The translations under genes were made by a program, and so were the position numbers. The notes under the pieces were generated by a model. That model had not been told where the DNA came from. It worked only from the letters and a program-made list of their open reading frames with translations, and searched no databases. A stretch of DNA of 64,000 bases, from positions 1,658,501-1,722,500 of the forward strand of contig NZ_CATKVU010000006.1 of the NCBI RefSeq assembly GCF_949820605.1, in the 5' to 3' direction. The DNA is from Segatella copri. Its GTDB lineage: Bacteria > Bacteroidota > Bacteroidia > Bacteroidales > Bacteroidaceae. Shown in pieces: positions 33,501-44,378 of the stretch; the stretch's first letter is position 1; each line of letters begins with the position of its first letter.

Positions 33501-34349
33501 ATGAAAGAAAATTTTAAAGATATGCTCCTCGAATCCGGAAGTGGTTACATGATGCCATTCGCCTTGGAGGAGAAAGAAGAGCTTCCAACCACACTAGGAT
33601 ATGGCAAACAGCGTCACCCCATGACAGGCGAGGAATTTAACCATCTAGGTGTTGACTTCGCCATTAAGAACAGAGATTTGTACGCAGTAGCCTCTGGTAT
33701 GATTGTTGGCGCAGGAAACGATGCGCTTCATGACAATTACATCGTAGCCAAATATGGGAAGTACGAAGTTACTTATGGGCATCTAGCAGAAGCATATACA
33801 GGATATGGTGAAAGCGTTTCCGCAGGTGATAAAATTGCCAAAAGTGGCGATTTCCTTCATGTCGGCATACGATTCAATGGACAAGACATTGACCCGATGG
33901 TTTTTCTTTCCATGATATGGGCTAACATCCAGCAACTCGCCGCCATGGGAATCCAAAAACAGCCTACTGAAGAATCCTTGGGAACAAAAAACATAAAAAA
34001 CAGTTTCGACAAGGACTATGTTTCCATCTTGATGCTCATGCTCAGATGGCTTCCAAGCTACATGAACGACTTAAGGAACAGGGCTTACAATCCTCCTCCA
34101 AGGGCAGAATCATCCCTGCGCAACATCTTTGCCCAGGCAGCCTCCAAGAATTATTTCTTTGAGAGCATACCATCCGTAGCCAACCCTCTCGGATTATCAG
34201 AAAGAAGTGTTCCCCTAGCCGAGAAAATTCAGGATATCCTTATCCATGATTTTCTCAGCTATCTGGCACTGAACCACAACATATATCCTGAGACATGGGA
34301 CGAAAATGAAAAAAAAAACTTCTTTCACAAGCTTCAGAAGACGGATTGA
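33501..34349 (+). CDS. LytM/M23-like protein lacking one catalytic His
   Basis: 282 aa without signal peptide. The N-terminal half has an M23 peptidase fold: H48-x3-D52 (HLGVDF), Y-G-H94, and a final strand SGDFLHVGIR. In active M23 enzymes the last motif is HxH; here F118 replaces the first His (H120 remains). The protein is therefore probably a degenerate, non-hydrolysing LytM domain. The C-terminal half is helical and unrecognised. It may regulate or position the two active hydrolases of the element (42113, 50118). Confidence 0.68.
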   Translation: MKENFKDMLLESGSGYMMPFALEEKEELPTTLGYGKQRHPMTGEEFNHLGVDFAIKNRDLYAVASGMIVGAGNDALHDNYIVAKYGKYEVTYGHLAEAYTGYGESVSAGDKIAKSGDFLHVGIRFNGQDIDPMVFLSMIWANIQQLAAMGIQKQPTEESLGTKNIKNSFDKDYVSILMLMLRWLPSYMNDLRNRAYNPPPRAESSLRNIFAQAASKNYFFESIPSVANPLGLSERSVPLAEKIQDILIHDFLSYLALNHNIYPETWDENEKKNFFHKLQKTD

Positions 34350-34633
34350 CCGCCGATCCTTTGAAAGACCTTGAGATAGACATACAAAGCTACGATGTTG
34401 AACGCACCGCCTCCGTTTACTATGACAACCAAGGAATCCGTTGTTGGACAAAAGCTTGGTTTAACGGAAGGGAAAAAGGCGAGAATGCCATCGAGATAAC
34501 CAGACAACTCGCCATGAAGTTCTTCAATGACGAGATGTCCATGGATGAATGGCTGTCACGTTTCTACCCTAAGCAAATGGCGGTATATCATAAGGCCATC
34601 AGTCAGGCACGCAGTCAACTTCTTGGAATGTAA
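34346..34633 (+). CDS. Hypothetical protein, 95 aa
   Basis: A soluble protein with basic and aromatic residues in the C-terminal half (CWTKAWFNGREKGENAIEIT, FYPKQMAVYHKAI). The frame opens with TTG overlapping the previous stop by 4 bp (TTGA), an unusual start but consistent with coupling. The first ATG in frame is far downstream. Family unknown. Confidence 0.5.
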   Translation: MTADPLKDLEIDIQSYDVERTASVYYDNQGIRCWTKAWFNGREKGENAIEITRQLAMKFFNDEMSMDEWLSRFYPKQMAVYHKAISQARSQLLGM

Positions 34634-34645
34634 ACAACAAACAAT

Positions 34646-36703
34646 ATGGCAAAAGGTAATAATTTACAGGATTTATCCCAAATAGACTATTGTCTTCAGC
34701 AATACTATAGCAAGTATATGGCAGCCACTCTTCTTCAGGAGCGAAAGAAAATCCTTCAAGAGCAGAAGAACGCTGCCATAAAACTTAATGAATCTCTTCA
34801 GAGACTGCCTAACTTTGGTGCCGCTTCAAATTCGTTCACCAAGTTGAACGATGCAGAGCAACTTACCAAGAAGTCGCTCGACGAGTTGGCTGCAAGGACT
34901 TCTGAACGTTGGTTCAAAGACCCCAAGATAGTGAAAGACTACAGCGTTTTCGTTACATCTTTCTATGAAAGCCTTGTTGCGAAAAATGGCGGTAGAGACT
35001 CCAAGGCGTTGGAAAACTACGCCAACAACTACTGCGCCAATCGCCTTCAAAAATTGATGGTGGAACAATTAGCTAGGGAGCAGGTTCCTGCCAACACCGC
35101 AACTTACATAGCCAAGAAAGCCTTTTCGGAGAGCATTCTTGGCATGGGCGACTTTGGTAGCCTAAAGAAAGGAGCCATTGGGCAAAAGGTTGATGAACAA
35201 GCGGAAAAATATTACAATCCATCCGTTGTTTCAAAAACAGCAGGAACGATTGCTGGTTACGGAATAGATGCAGCACTCACCCCAGGAGGTGTAGGAAAGG
35301 CAACTTCTTCCGTAGCCAAGGGTGTGGTAAAGGTAAGTCAAAAAGCTGCAGGTTGGTGGTTAACCGACAAGATTTGCCAAGGAGGTCTCCATATTTATGG
35401 CAAGCTATGGGGAACTGAGGATGAAGAGAAGAAGGATAACCGTACCATCTTTGGTGACGAGAATGCTTCTGCAAAAATACAGGCCGGAGCAAAGAGATAC
35501 AAAAAGAATGGCACGGAATTGATGATGAACATCAATAGTGGACTTGCAAAAAAGATAAAGTTGCCACCCCCAAACACATCTTTAACCATAAAGAAAGAAA
35601 GCAACGCCCTATTGGCGGAACACAAGGGTAATTCCCAAAAGCTTCTCTCCACCATCAAGAACAATCTCTCCAAACAGTGTGTGCCATTCAACGGAAACAG
35701 CAAAGTTCCAGCTTGGATGTTGAGCAACAGCAGCAAGCAAAACAGGGCGTTGGCATCCTCTTTCTACGCCTGTGCCATGGAAATGTCTAGAGAGCAAAAA
35801 CAAGTAAGGATGTTTGGAGGCAAGAAGATGACCTTGAAGGAAGTGAGTCAACGAGCCTATGACTATGCAAGGGCAGCAGTTGCCGTAGAGCAACGATCCT
35901 CCAAGAATGCAGCTCATGCCCAAAAGGGGACATGGGACAAAAACATGTCTGCGCTCAATGACCAGATAAACAATCCTGGCAAGTCATCAATTCGTAAGCA
36001 TCCAACTTCCTCTCCCCAGGCAACCCCAACGGCATCCCCTTACGCTTCGGGACCTTATGCGCAAAACGGCGTAATGGGAACAGAAGCAAACGGTACAACA
36101 CAGAATACTGCGCAAAATCCGAACATTGGTGGCTGGGGCAACGCCTTTGAAAGCTTAGGCCTTAATGGATTTGGGGACATCGGCAAGAATCTAGGCTATG
36201 TATTGGCCATGCTTCCTGATATGATTATAGGAATGTTCACAGGAAAGACTCCAAACCTAAAGCTTCAGGACAACCTGATGCCATTGGCTGCCATAGTGGG
36301 AGGAATGTTCGTAAAGAGTCCTCTCCTGAAGCTGCTGCTCATAGGATTTGGCGGTGCAAACATCTTGAATAAAGCAGGTCATGCAGCCATCAGCGATGGT
36401 TTAGCAAAGAGCAACAATGTGTCAAAGACCTACAAGGTTTATCCTGACGAGCCTTTGAATTCAAGAATAGTGAATCCAGCGATGAAGGGAAGCAGTATGA
36501 TAGCCACTGTCGACGGCGTGCCTAGCGTCATCAACATATCAAGAGATGCTGCAGACGCTTACAACAAGGGAGCCATCCCTATCAACACATTGGCGAATGC
36601 TGTCCTTCGCAAGTATGATGAGAACAAGGCATTGGCATCGCAGAATTATGAGCAGCATATGAGCCAAGAAGAAACAACAATCCAATCAATGGGTATTAAA
36701 TAG
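34646..36703 (+). CDS. Large transfer-region protein, 685 aa
   Basis: A helical N-terminus (LQERKKILQEQKNAAIKLNE), a Gly/Ala-rich hydrophobic patch around 205-245, a basic middle, a Pro/Thr/Gln-rich linker (about 455-495), and hydrophobic helices near 520-580 (GYVLAMLPDMIIGMF; PLLKLLLIGFGGANILN). No signal peptide and no enzyme motif seen. It closes the 31818-36703 gene run before a terminator-like hairpin. I do not recognise it; the layout would suit a protein that inserts into membranes, such as a translocated effector or channel part. Confidence 0.6.
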   Translation: MAKGNNLQDLSQIDYCLQQYYSKYMAATLLQERKKILQEQKNAAIKLNESLQRLPNFGAASNSFTKLNDAEQLTKKSLDELAARTSERWFKDPKIVKDYSVFVTSFYESLVAKNGGRDSKALENYANNYCANRLQKLMVEQLAREQVPANTATYIAKKAFSESILGMGDFGSLKKGAIGQKVDEQAEKYYNPSVVSKTAGTIAGYGIDAALTPGGVGKATSSVAKGVVKVSQKAAGWWLTDKICQGGLHIYGKLWGTEDEEKKDNRTIFGDENASAKIQAGAKRYKKNGTELMMNINSGLAKKIKLPPPNTSLTIKKESNALLAEHKGNSQKLLSTIKNNLSKQCVPFNGNSKVPAWMLSNSSKQNRALASSFYACAMEMSREQKQVRMFGGKKMTLKEVSQRAYDYARAAVAVEQRSSKNAAHAQKGTWDKNMSALNDQINNPGKSSIRKHPTSSPQATPTASPYASGPYAQNGVMGTEANGTTQNTAQNPNIGGWGNAFESLGLNGFGDIGKNLGYVLAMLPDMIIGMFTGKTPNLKLQDNLMPLAAIVGGMFVKSPLLKLLLIGFGGANILNKAGHAAISDGLAKSNNVSKTYKVYPDEPLNSRIVNPAMKGSSMIATVDGVPSVINISRDAADAYNKGAIPINTLANAVLRKYDENKALASQNYEQHMSQEETTIQSMGIK

Positions 36704-36737
36704 GTGTTAAGTGCCAGTTATATTAATTTTAGAAATA

Positions 36738-36763
36738 CCTTCTGGTTCGAGAGAATCGGGAGG
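36738..36763 (+). terminator. Imperfect hairpin, related to 61535-61564
   Basis: CCTTCTGGTTC pairs imperfectly with GAATCGGGAGG, followed by TTTTAGTTTG. The same GGTTCGA-AGAATC core and TTTG tail recur at 61535-61564, so it is a repeated terminator. Confidence 0.55.
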
Positions 36764-36823
36764 TTTTAGTTTGTCATTAAGTTAGAGCGGTATTTCCAAG
36801 TCGGAGTATCGCTTTTGTTTTAC

Positions 36824-36986
36824 ATCTACCTCAATAATCTATACCCTTGCATTAACACCGAGGGGTTAAAGGGGGCGAGCAGCCTCATTTATAATCATTT
36901 ACACGATAGTCCTTAAAAAAGAATATGTTAAATAAAAAGGTATATCGTTTTTATACCACCTATCTTGTATTTAATCAGTTACTTTG
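36824..36986 (+). promoter_or_regulatory. Shared regulon promoter, copy D (polyvalent protein gene)
   Basis: U block 36826-36910, shared motif 36913-36948 (one base shorter at its left end), -7-like TTACTTTG at 36979-36986, again 30 bp after the motif. Near-identical to copy C over the U block. The gene starts at 37027. Confidence 0.8.
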
Positions 36987-37026
36987 CCATTGGAAATAAA
37001 AAACAACCCAATAAATAAAAAATACA

Positions 37027-40000
37027 ATGGCAAAAAAAGAATCATCTCAACAAGCCTCGGAGCAGCAGGAAGGAAAAGTTGACCGAATAGACAACGCCCT
37101 TCAGAAGTTCTCCGACATGCTCATCGCAAGAATGGAGCAAATGAAGGAAAGCAAATGGAAGAAAGGTTGGACGGATGGGCGCACAGCCCAGTTCGGCTTG
37201 CCTCAGAATCTCGTGGGTCGCCCTTATACAGGCAGCAATGCTTTCCTGTGCCAAATCCACACCACGATGGAGCATTACAGAATGCCAGTTTACCTTACCA
37301 TCAAACAGATAAGGGATGCAGGAGCCATGATCAAGAAAGGCGAGCACAGTATTCCTATCTTCAAGTGGGACTTGCGAATCAAGGACAAGGACGGCAAGAA
37401 ACTGTCAGAAAGCGACTATCGTAACATGACAAAGGAGGAGCAAGCCGAATGCACCGTTCGCCCTTATCTGAAGGTATATAACGAATGGAACATAGACCAA
37501 ACCAACCTGGAAGAGGTCAACAAAGAAAAATACGATGCCATCTTGAAGCGTTTCAAGTCAGAGCCTATCAAGGACGAGGTAGGAATGTACAAGAACGAGG
37601 CCTTCGACAACCTCCTGAAAGAACAGTCTTGGGTGTGTCCTATAGAATACGAGAAGTTCAATGAATCCGCTTTCTATAGTCCCAAAAGAGACCAGATAGT
37701 AGTTCCTTCCAAAAAGCAGTTCAATATCAGCAATACCCCAGAGGATGTTTTCAAGGACGGAATGGAGTTTTACGGCACCACCATTCATGAAATGGCTCAC
37801 TCCACAGGTCACGAGTCACGCCTTGGCCGTGATGGCATCGTAAAGATAGACCAATTTGGCTCAGACCAATACGCCAAGGAAGAACTTGTTGCGGAGCTTA
37901 CATCAGCCCTCATAGGCAATGCCATGGGTTTTGATAGCAGAATACGAGAGAACAACATAGCTTATCTCCAAAATTGGATAGGTTCGTTGAAGAAAGACCC
38001 GAAGTTCTTGAAGTCGGTGATGTCAGATGTGAACAAATCATCCAAGATGGTTTTAGAACACATCGACGAGCAACGCCGAAAATTAGGAGAAAAGGCCCTG
38101 TTGGATGGTTCTCTTGATGGTGTGGAAGAAAAAAACAAGAATGAGCAACAACTTCAAGACCTGAAGGAGGAAGATGCTAAGAAAGAGGTCATAGCCAAGG
38201 TATGGCCTTCCGTCAACAACAAGATTACAATGCCCTCTGGCGACATTCTCACCGTTGACTACAACAAAGAGAAAGACACTCTTGAAGTTGCATATAAAAC
38301 ATCAGAAGGTGAGGAAAAAGTTCACTGCACTAACTATGACCACAGCCAGGGCATAAACCAGAACTTAGGCTATGTGTGGGAAGAGCTTTCAAACATGAAG
38401 CAATTCCAGGAAAAAGAGACAAAGACTGAAATCCTTTCACAAGGAAAGGACTACTTCACTTCATTGATGGAAACTATAACTTCCACTCCCAACAGTGAGC
38501 ATACAGTTTTGTCTGTGAAGACTCTTCCCGAGCTACGAGACTATTACAAGGGGAATCCCAATGTAGGAGCTTGGATAAATCAAGCATCCAACAAGGAAAT
38601 CATAGAAGCAGGAGCAGACTTCTTGCCTAACCTCCGCTATAGCCACAAGGAAGGCAGAAGCCTCTACAACATAGAGGCAGCGTATTCAAACATCAACGCA
38701 TTATATCCCGATGTTGTGGACAATGGCACAAAACGCCAAATTGTTCATCGAATCAAACAAGCCGAGGAGGTGGTAACCTCCTACCATAACAACATCGAGG
38801 AAAAATTTGGAAAAGAATTTCTCATGGAAAAAGAAAATATGAACAAGGTTCTTTCTCGAAATGACTACCAGGAGCAAGGTCAGACCATACAGCTTGACCC
38901 AAAGGATGAGAAGAAATATTTCTCGTCCTACAACTACTTTCAGATGGAATCCGAGACCGCCGAGTTTGACAAACTAAAGGATGCCGAGGACTATGAAGGC
39001 ATCCTTGCCCTGGCGAAAGAATATGATCAAGGTGACAGCATGGACTTGGAGCATGTAGAGACCAGCATGACACCAGGCTATGGTGATGATGTTCTCATTG
39101 ATGATGAGAACTATGCTGTTGTATATAACAATTCAGTAGGTGGAACCTACAACTTGTTGAGAAAGTACAGTGAGAATGACATCCGAGAGGCCATCGAGCG
39201 TTACGGTATGCCAGATACACCGAGCTATGCAGTGAAGTTCATAGACCAGCAGATGGGCTTGGAAAAAGGCGTAAAGCCTTTAGTAGAGATTCCATCCCCA
39301 GAGGCAAAGGCTGTAGCCAAGAGCTTTCGAGAAGACTTGACACCTCAATTCACCATGCCGAATGGGAAGGTTCTAGATTACCACTATGACGCTAGCGACA
39401 ACAAAGTCATAGTAGGAGAAAAGTTAAATGATGGTTCTTTCATAGAAACTTATGTCCACGATTACGACTTTGCTCTCAGCAAGGCAGAAAACATGTCTGC
39501 CATATACAAAGAGTTGTCAACTGAATATCAAGCAAAAAAGGCGAGCGAGGAAAAGAAAACTCCTCGTGAAGACAGCTATATCCAGACAGATGTCGTAGGT
39601 AAGGCCAAACAGATAGCATCCACAGGTGTTCCTATGGAAGAAGCAGAGAAAAAGGCTTCATCCATTGTGAAAGAAGAGGTTCACAAGGAACACCATAAGC
39701 AAGAAGCCGAGAAAGACAAGCAGGAAAAGGACAAGGCAAATCAAGCCGCAGCAGAAGAGAAGAAAGAGCAACAAGAGAAAAAAGAGGAATCAAAAGAGGC
39801 CAGCGAGGCGACAGCCAAAGCCCTTACCCATGCAGCCCTTCTCGTTGGAGCATTATCTGCTGCCAAGCAGAATGAGGGAATTTGGATGAACAAATCCCAG
39901 AAAGGTAATGCAGAGTTCATCAACACCCACACCCCTATCACGGCCTACAACAACATTATGATGAACCTCAATTCGGATGCCAACAAGTATAAGACGAATG

Positions 40001-42066
40001 TCTATACATATTATAATCCTGCCAAGGAGAATAACATGCCAGTGAAGCAGAACGAGAAAGGCATGGAGTTCCATTGGACTAGTTGGGGGTATCAGAACGC
40101 CATGGATAAGGACGAAGTCATCACCAGCAAGCAGTTTGACAAACTTCCTGATGACGAGAAGTCTTTCTATACCAAACATGCCACACGAGTTGTGCAGAAC
40201 ATCTACAATGTGGAGCAAACCACCATGAACGCCAACAACCATGACGCTTACGTGGAACTTCTGAAGACCAAGGGATCGCAGCTTTCACAAAACGAGAAAG
40301 AGCAAAAAGGGAAATACTCTTCTATTATGAAACAATGGAAAGAGTTGAAGGGCAAGCATCCCGATGCACTTCTATTGTTCCGCATTGGCGATTTCTATGA
40401 GATGTACAAGCAGGATGCCAAGCGAGGTTCGGAAGTGTTGGGAATCACCTTGACCAAGATGAATGGAAGTAAAGACTTCCATCTTGCAGGATTTCCACAT
40501 CAAGCACTTGACACCTACCTTCCAAAACTCATCCGAGCAGGAGAACGAGTAGCCATCTGCGACCAGTTGGAATCAAAGAAGACCGTCAGCCAAGGCTTCG
40601 ACGCAAAGGCAATACTGAACAAAGCATACGCCACTGCCAAGGAAGTGTCCAAGCAAAGCGGTATGCAATATGAGCGAGTGATGGTTTTGCAAGATGCCAA
40701 ATACGATTCCAAGGAAGACAAGATTGTCGTAAGCGGCATGAAAGGCGAAGTTGGAAACGAAAAGATGGCTGCCCTTTACAAAGCAAACGACATCTACAGA
40801 GCCGTTGTTGCAGCCACAGGTACAGAGAACCGTCTTGACCGTTCGGGCAGAAACAATCTCCTCCCAGAGGACGATGCCAAGCATGAGCAGCTGGTGAGAG
40901 AACTTGCAGCAGGAGTTATGATGGCTCGCCAGGGACTTCCAGCCATTCTCTCAAAGGAGAATGAGAAACTTATTCCTTATTGGGAACGAGAGATAAAGGA
41001 AAATCCAAAACTCTTGGGAATAGTAGAAAGAGATGTGAACAATGCTGTAGAGACCATCGACAACCTTGTGGCAAAGCGAAAGGTTGACTACGAGGCCATC
41101 CGTGGACAGCTTCCAGGAAAGACGATGGAGAATCCATCAAAATATTCCATCTCCCAAGACTTGGCCAAGCTGCCAAACATAGAGACCAAGGAAATAGTAG
41201 TGGTAAAAGACATCTTGCGAAAAGAAGCAGATGTCATTCTTCCTGCAGGAGCATCCTTGGAAGTGAACAACGAGGTTCCTGGCATGAGAAAGGACAGAAT
41301 CACCATTGCCTTGAAGAAAGAAGGCATTGACGATGTGAGGTTCTATAATGCCGGTGGTTCACTTGGGTTGAATAAGCCAAACTCCTATTTCCAAGGGAAG
41401 GAAGTCACGCTCAACAACTTGAAGCAGTATGAGTTGGTTCTCCATCATACACTTGATGTAGAGAAACAAGCCGCCCCAAAGAAAGAAGTAATCATCAAGA
41501 ACTTCCAAGCCATCAAGGATGACAACGGCAGATATGCCTTCTTCATCAAGCCAGAGAACGAGCCTTCTTTCTCTGTATATCCTGCCAAGGAGCACTTGAA
41601 CACGTTCTACAACGTAATCAAGACGGACAAACAGGCAATAGTCCACAATGCCCTGGCACAAAGATATTACGAGATGGCCACCAAGCATCCTGACACCAAG
41701 CTAGACCTTATCACCCCTAAGAAGGTTGATGTGGATATGAAGCTCATAGAGCGTCCTTCCATCACATCGAGCGCACAGGATGCCAAGCAGAAGCTCATCT
41801 TTGCCACCATCAATGGGCAGCGTGTACAAGCTCCTATCAACAAGCAACAATGGCAAAAGATGTGGCTTGCCGAAGATATGGGAGCCTACAAGAGGGCTTT
41901 GGCCGCTGTCATCTTCGAGCCTATGCTGAAAAGAGGCATGGAAGGAGAGCAATCTCAACAGGCTGTTAGCGAATCAGAGAAAGTAGAGATTAAGGAAAAG
42001 CCCGCCCCTGAGAACAAGGTACAGGAAACTGTTACGGAAACTCACAGAACAGGCCTACATATGTAA
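37027..42066 (+). CDS. Polyvalent protein: ArdC-like, zincin, MutS domain I, 1679 aa
   Basis: Domains in order: ArdC-type N-terminal ssDNA-binding region (about 1-150, [11 protein letters not shown]); zincin metallopeptidase with HEMAH at 254-258 and downstream [10 protein letters not shown]; a middle of unclear folds; charged coiled coil (about 838-930); MutS domain I (about 1101-1180: [38 protein letters not shown]); a second zincin-like copy without HExxH (about 1235-1340: [17 protein letters not shown]); and a C-terminal unit ([18 protein letters not shown]). Polyvalent proteins of this sort are thought to enter the recipient with the DNA and counter host defence. Start ATG 37027 follows the promoter by 40 bp. 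Confidence 0.85.
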   Translation: MAKKESSQQASEQQEGKVDRIDNALQKFSDMLIARMEQMKESKWKKGWTDGRTAQFGLPQNLVGRPYTGSNAFLCQIHTTMEHYRMPVYLTIKQIRDAGAMIKKGEHSIPIFKWDLRIKDKDGKKLSESDYRNMTKEEQAECTVRPYLKVYNEWNIDQTNLEEVNKEKYDAILKRFKSEPIKDEVGMYKNEAFDNLLKEQSWVCPIEYEKFNESAFYSPKRDQIVVPSKKQFNISNTPEDVFKDGMEFYGTTIHEMAHSTGHESRLGRDGIVKIDQFGSDQYAKEELVAELTSALIGNAMGFDSRIRENNIAYLQNWIGSLKKDPKFLKSVMSDVNKSSKMVLEHIDEQRRKLGEKALLDGSLDGVEEKNKNEQQLQDLKEEDAKKEVIAKVWPSVNNKITMPSGDILTVDYNKEKDTLEVAYKTSEGEEKVHCTNYDHSQGINQNLGYVWEELSNMKQFQEKETKTEILSQGKDYFTSLMETITSTPNSEHTVLSVKTLPELRDYYKGNPNVGAWINQASNKEIIEAGADFLPNLRYSHKEGRSLYNIEAAYSNINALYPDVVDNGTKRQIVHRIKQAEEVVTSYHNNIEEKFGKEFLMEKENMNKVLSRNDYQEQGQTIQLDPKDEKKYFSSYNYFQMESETAEFDKLKDAEDYEGILALAKEYDQGDSMDLEHVETSMTPGYGDDVLIDDENYAVVYNNSVGGTYNLLRKYSENDIREAIERYGMPDTPSYAVKFIDQQMGLEKGVKPLVEIPSPEAKAVAKSFREDLTPQFTMPNGKVLDYHYDASDNKVIVGEKLNDGSFIETYVHDYDFALSKAENMSAIYKELSTEYQAKKASEEKKTPREDSYIQTDVVGKAKQIASTGVPMEEAEKKASSIVKEEVHKEHHKQEAEKDKQEKDKANQAAAEEKKEQQEKKEESKEASEATAKALTHAALLVGALSAAKQNEGIWMNKSQKGNAEFINTHTPITAYNNIMMNLNSDANKYKTNVYTYYNPAKENNMPVKQNEKGMEFHWTSWGYQNAMDKDEVITSKQFDKLPDDEKSFYTKHATRVVQNIYNVEQTTMNANNHDAYVELLKTKGSQLSQNEKEQKGKYSSIMKQWKELKGKHPDALLLFRIGDFYEMYKQDAKRGSEVLGITLTKMNGSKDFHLAGFPHQALDTYLPKLIRAGERVAICDQLESKKTVSQGFDAKAILNKAYATAKEVSKQSGMQYERVMVLQDAKYDSKEDKIVVSGMKGEVGNEKMAALYKANDIYRAVVAATGTENRLDRSGRNNLLPEDDAKHEQLVRELAAGVMMARQGLPAILSKENEKLIPYWEREIKENPKLLGIVERDVNNAVETIDNLVAKRKVDYEAIRGQLPGKTMENPSKYSISQDLAKLPNIETKEIVVVKDILRKEADVILPAGASLEVNNEVPGMRKDRITIALKKEGIDDVRFYNAGGSLGLNKPNSYFQGKEVTLNNLKQYELVLHHTLDVEKQAAPKKEVIIKNFQAIKDDNGRYAFFIKPENEPSFSVYPAKEHLNTFYNVIKTDKQAIVHNALAQRYYEMATKHPDTKLDLITPKKVDVDMKLIERPSITSSAQDAKQKLIFATINGQRVQAPINKQQWQKMWLAEDMGAYKRALAAVIFEPMLKRGMEGEQSQQAVSESEKVEIKEKPAPENKVQETVTETHRTGLHM

Positions 42067-42112
42067 TACACGAGGGTGCATCCAAAGGTGCGCCCTCATA
42101 AAACTATCATAA

Positions 42113-43540
42113 ATGGCATTAGACAAGCAAGCGTTTTACAACCAGTATGCCCAGGTAGCCATCGAGCAACAGAAGAGATATGGCATTCCAGCTTCCATCA
42201 CCTTGGCACAGATGGGTTTGGAAAGCGGCTTTGGCACATCTACCCCTGCAAGAAGGAGCAACAACTTCTTCGGTGTAAAGGTTGGCAGCAGTTGGACTGG
42301 AGCCTACGACTATTACAGCGATGACCGTCCAAACGAGAAGTTCCGCAGATACAACAATGTGATGGAAAGCATCGAAGACCACTCCAAGGTCTTGATGAAA
42401 TTCCGCTACAGCCACTGCCAGAACTATTCGCCCACCGATTATGTTTCTTGGGCAAACGGCATCAAGGCTGGCGGCTACGCCACAGATCCAGACTATGCTT
42501 CCAAGCTCATATCCGAGATTAACAAGTATGGGCTAGGAAAATATGACCAGATAGGCATTCAGCAAGCCCAAAGCCAAGGATTGGTAACAGGATATGCTAG
42601 AGGTCAGTCGTCAACGACCTCTGTTATAACCCTAACACCCTTGCAAGGCAATTGGGGTTTGCCTATTGATTTATCTGTCGTAAAACTCAGTTCTGAGTTT
42701 GGAGTACAGAGACCAGGGCATAAGCATGGAGGGCTGGACCTCTCCACGCAAGGGAAAAACTATCCTGTATATGCAACCGAAGACAATGGAAAGGTTGTTA
42801 CCGTTGGCAAACAAGACAAGGGAGCAGGAAACTATGTAGTAATCGAGTATGACAGGCAAGATGGAACAAAAATCCAGACCACCTATATGCATCTCAATCA
42901 AATTGGCGTAAAACCAGGCGACATAGTAAATGCAAGGCATCAAATAGGAGTCTCAGGCAACACAGGCCGCTCTTCAGGGCCACACTTACATTTTGAGACA
43001 AAATACCTCAATGCCAATGGAAATTGGGAGAAGTTTGACCCTAAGCTATACCTTGCAGAAATGGAGGTTAGAAGTAATCAAGCGACAGCTTTGGATAAGA
43101 ATGGAAACGATGCGTTAGCCGCTTACCGCAGCCAGATGCAGTTTGCAGGAGGCGAAGCCCCATCCTATCAGCAACAAGCGTCAGACCCGACACAAGCACT
43201 TCTGGCATCCATCACCAACAGTAACGACCCCACAAAATGGCTGTCATTGCTAATGAGCAACAACGGAGAAGACCTTTCTGGAAGAGACCCAATCTCTTCA
43301 CTTATAGGAAGTCTGTTCTCTGCCGCCCTTACAGTAGCCATGCAGTTGAGAAGCAGCGAGGAGATAGAAGCTGAGGACGAAGCACAAAGTCAGCTTAAAC
43401 AGCAATCGCCAGACGAGGGAAACAGCAATCTGGTAAAGATGACTCGTCAGGATGTAGAAAAGGCACAGGCAACGGCATCCATGCAGTTTGATGCGGAATC
43501 ACCAGAACAACAGCAGCAACAAGGCCAACGCCTTGCATAA
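42113..43540 (+). CDS. Bifunctional cell-wall hydrolase: glucosaminidase then M23
   Basis: 475 aa. Residues 5-140 form a glucosaminidase-type domain (GIPASITLAQMGLESGFG, likely catalytic E37; NNFFGVKVG). Residues 190-310 form an M23 endopeptidase with all ligands: H205-x3-D209, H260, H291-x-H293. A Gln-rich C-terminal tail follows. It should cut both glycan and peptide bonds so that the channel can cross the wall. No signal peptide is seen, so it may be exported through the channel. Compare 50118, which has the two domains in opposite order. Confidence 0.88.
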   Translation: MALDKQAFYNQYAQVAIEQQKRYGIPASITLAQMGLESGFGTSTPARRSNNFFGVKVGSSWTGAYDYYSDDRPNEKFRRYNNVMESIEDHSKVLMKFRYSHCQNYSPTDYVSWANGIKAGGYATDPDYASKLISEINKYGLGKYDQIGIQQAQSQGLVTGYARGQSSTTSVITLTPLQGNWGLPIDLSVVKLSSEFGVQRPGHKHGGLDLSTQGKNYPVYATEDNGKVVTVGKQDKGAGNYVVIEYDRQDGTKIQTTYMHLNQIGVKPGDIVNARHQIGVSGNTGRSSGPHLHFETKYLNANGNWEKFDPKLYLAEMEVRSNQATALDKNGNDALAAYRSQMQFAGGEAPSYQQQASDPTQALLASITNSNDPTKWLSLLMSNNGEDLSGRDPISSLIGSLFSAALTVAMQLRSSEEIEAEDEAQSQLKQQSPDEGNSNLVKMTRQDVEKAQATASMQFDAESPEQQQQQGQRLA

Positions 43541-43587
43541 ATAAAGAAATAATTATATACTTATATAAACATATAAAACAATAAAAT

Positions 43588-44220
43588 ATGATTAAGTGTA
43601 ACGTAACAGCATGTGGAACCATCAGCAGTTCCGCAGAAGAGAAGCAGAGTAAGGATGGAGAGAAATTCATCTCCTTCAGCATGATAGTTCCTTTGCTGGG
43701 CAAGGATGGAACAGCAAAAGAAGTGTGGGTAACAGTATCAGCCCCAGGCAACAAAGATACCGTAGCCCCCTACTCTGCAGGTAGAAAGGTAACGGTAAGC
43801 GGAGTAATGTATATCAGAAAGCATGACGGTAACATTTATCTGAACCTTCGCACCGACTCCAACATCGAAGTAAACGAGTCCACCACCAATGACCGTTTGG
43901 AGGGAAGCATGGAGTTCCGAGGCAAGGTAAGCAAGAAAGGCATCAAGGAGCTGAAAGACAAGAAAGGCAAGGACTTTCAGTCGTTCGCAGCGTTCTCCTC
44001 TGACAAAGAAGGAGAGAACAGAGAGTTTACATGGGTAAGTTTTGTAAACTTCTCCCCTATCCGTGAGGATTACCTTGCTGCAGAGAAGTACGTGGAAGTT
44101 CATGGAGATTTGCAACTAGGCATCTTCAAAGGTGAGCTTCAGATAGAATGCAAGGTAAAGAGCATCGCAGCTTGGGACTTGAACAAAACTGCAGATGGAA
44201 ATGGAACAGCGCAGTCATAG
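43588..44220 (+). CDS. ssb: Single-stranded DNA-binding protein with two OB-like domains
   Basis: 210 aa. Residues 1-95 resemble an SSB/OB fold (EKFISFSMIVPLLGKDG, WVTVSAPG, VTVSGVMYIRKHDGNIYLNL). Residues 100-200 look like a second, similar unit (FRGKVSKKGIKEL, FTWVSFVNF, VEVHGDLQLGIFKG). It protects transferred ssDNA. The acidic C-terminal tip of usual SSBs is absent. The last 8 codons overlap a small membrane peptide frame. Confidence 0.75.
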   Translation: MIKCNVTACGTISSSAEEKQSKDGEKFISFSMIVPLLGKDGTAKEVWVTVSAPGNKDTVAPYSAGRKVTVSGVMYIRKHDGNIYLNLRTDSNIEVNESTTNDRLEGSMEFRGKVSKKGIKELKDKKGKDFQSFAAFSSDKEGENREFTWVSFVNFSPIREDYLAAEKYVEVHGDLQLGIFKGELQIECKVKSIAAWDLNKTADGNGTAQS

Positions 44221-44302
44221 ACTTCTCCACTTTATTTATATATTTGGAGTTTTGGCAGTAGGAGCCATTGGCATCCTACACATGATATTCCCAAAGAAAT
44301 GA
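44195..44302 (+). CDS. Small membrane peptide, 35 aa, overlapping the SSB gene
   Basis: MEMEQRSHRLLHFIYIFGVL and then a hydrophobic helix (AVGAIGILHMIF) ending PKK. It overlaps the end of the SSB frame by 26 bp in another frame. The one clear membrane helix and the basic end are typical of real micro-proteins, but no homologue is known to me. An alternative start is M3. Confidence 0.4.
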   Translation: MEMEQRSHRLLHFIYIFGVLAVGAIGILHMIFPKK

Positions 44303-44378
44303 CAATAACACAAACAGGAATAGTGGCATCATAAAAGATGGTTCTACCTCCTGTTTGTTTAAGACAAAACAAGCAATA

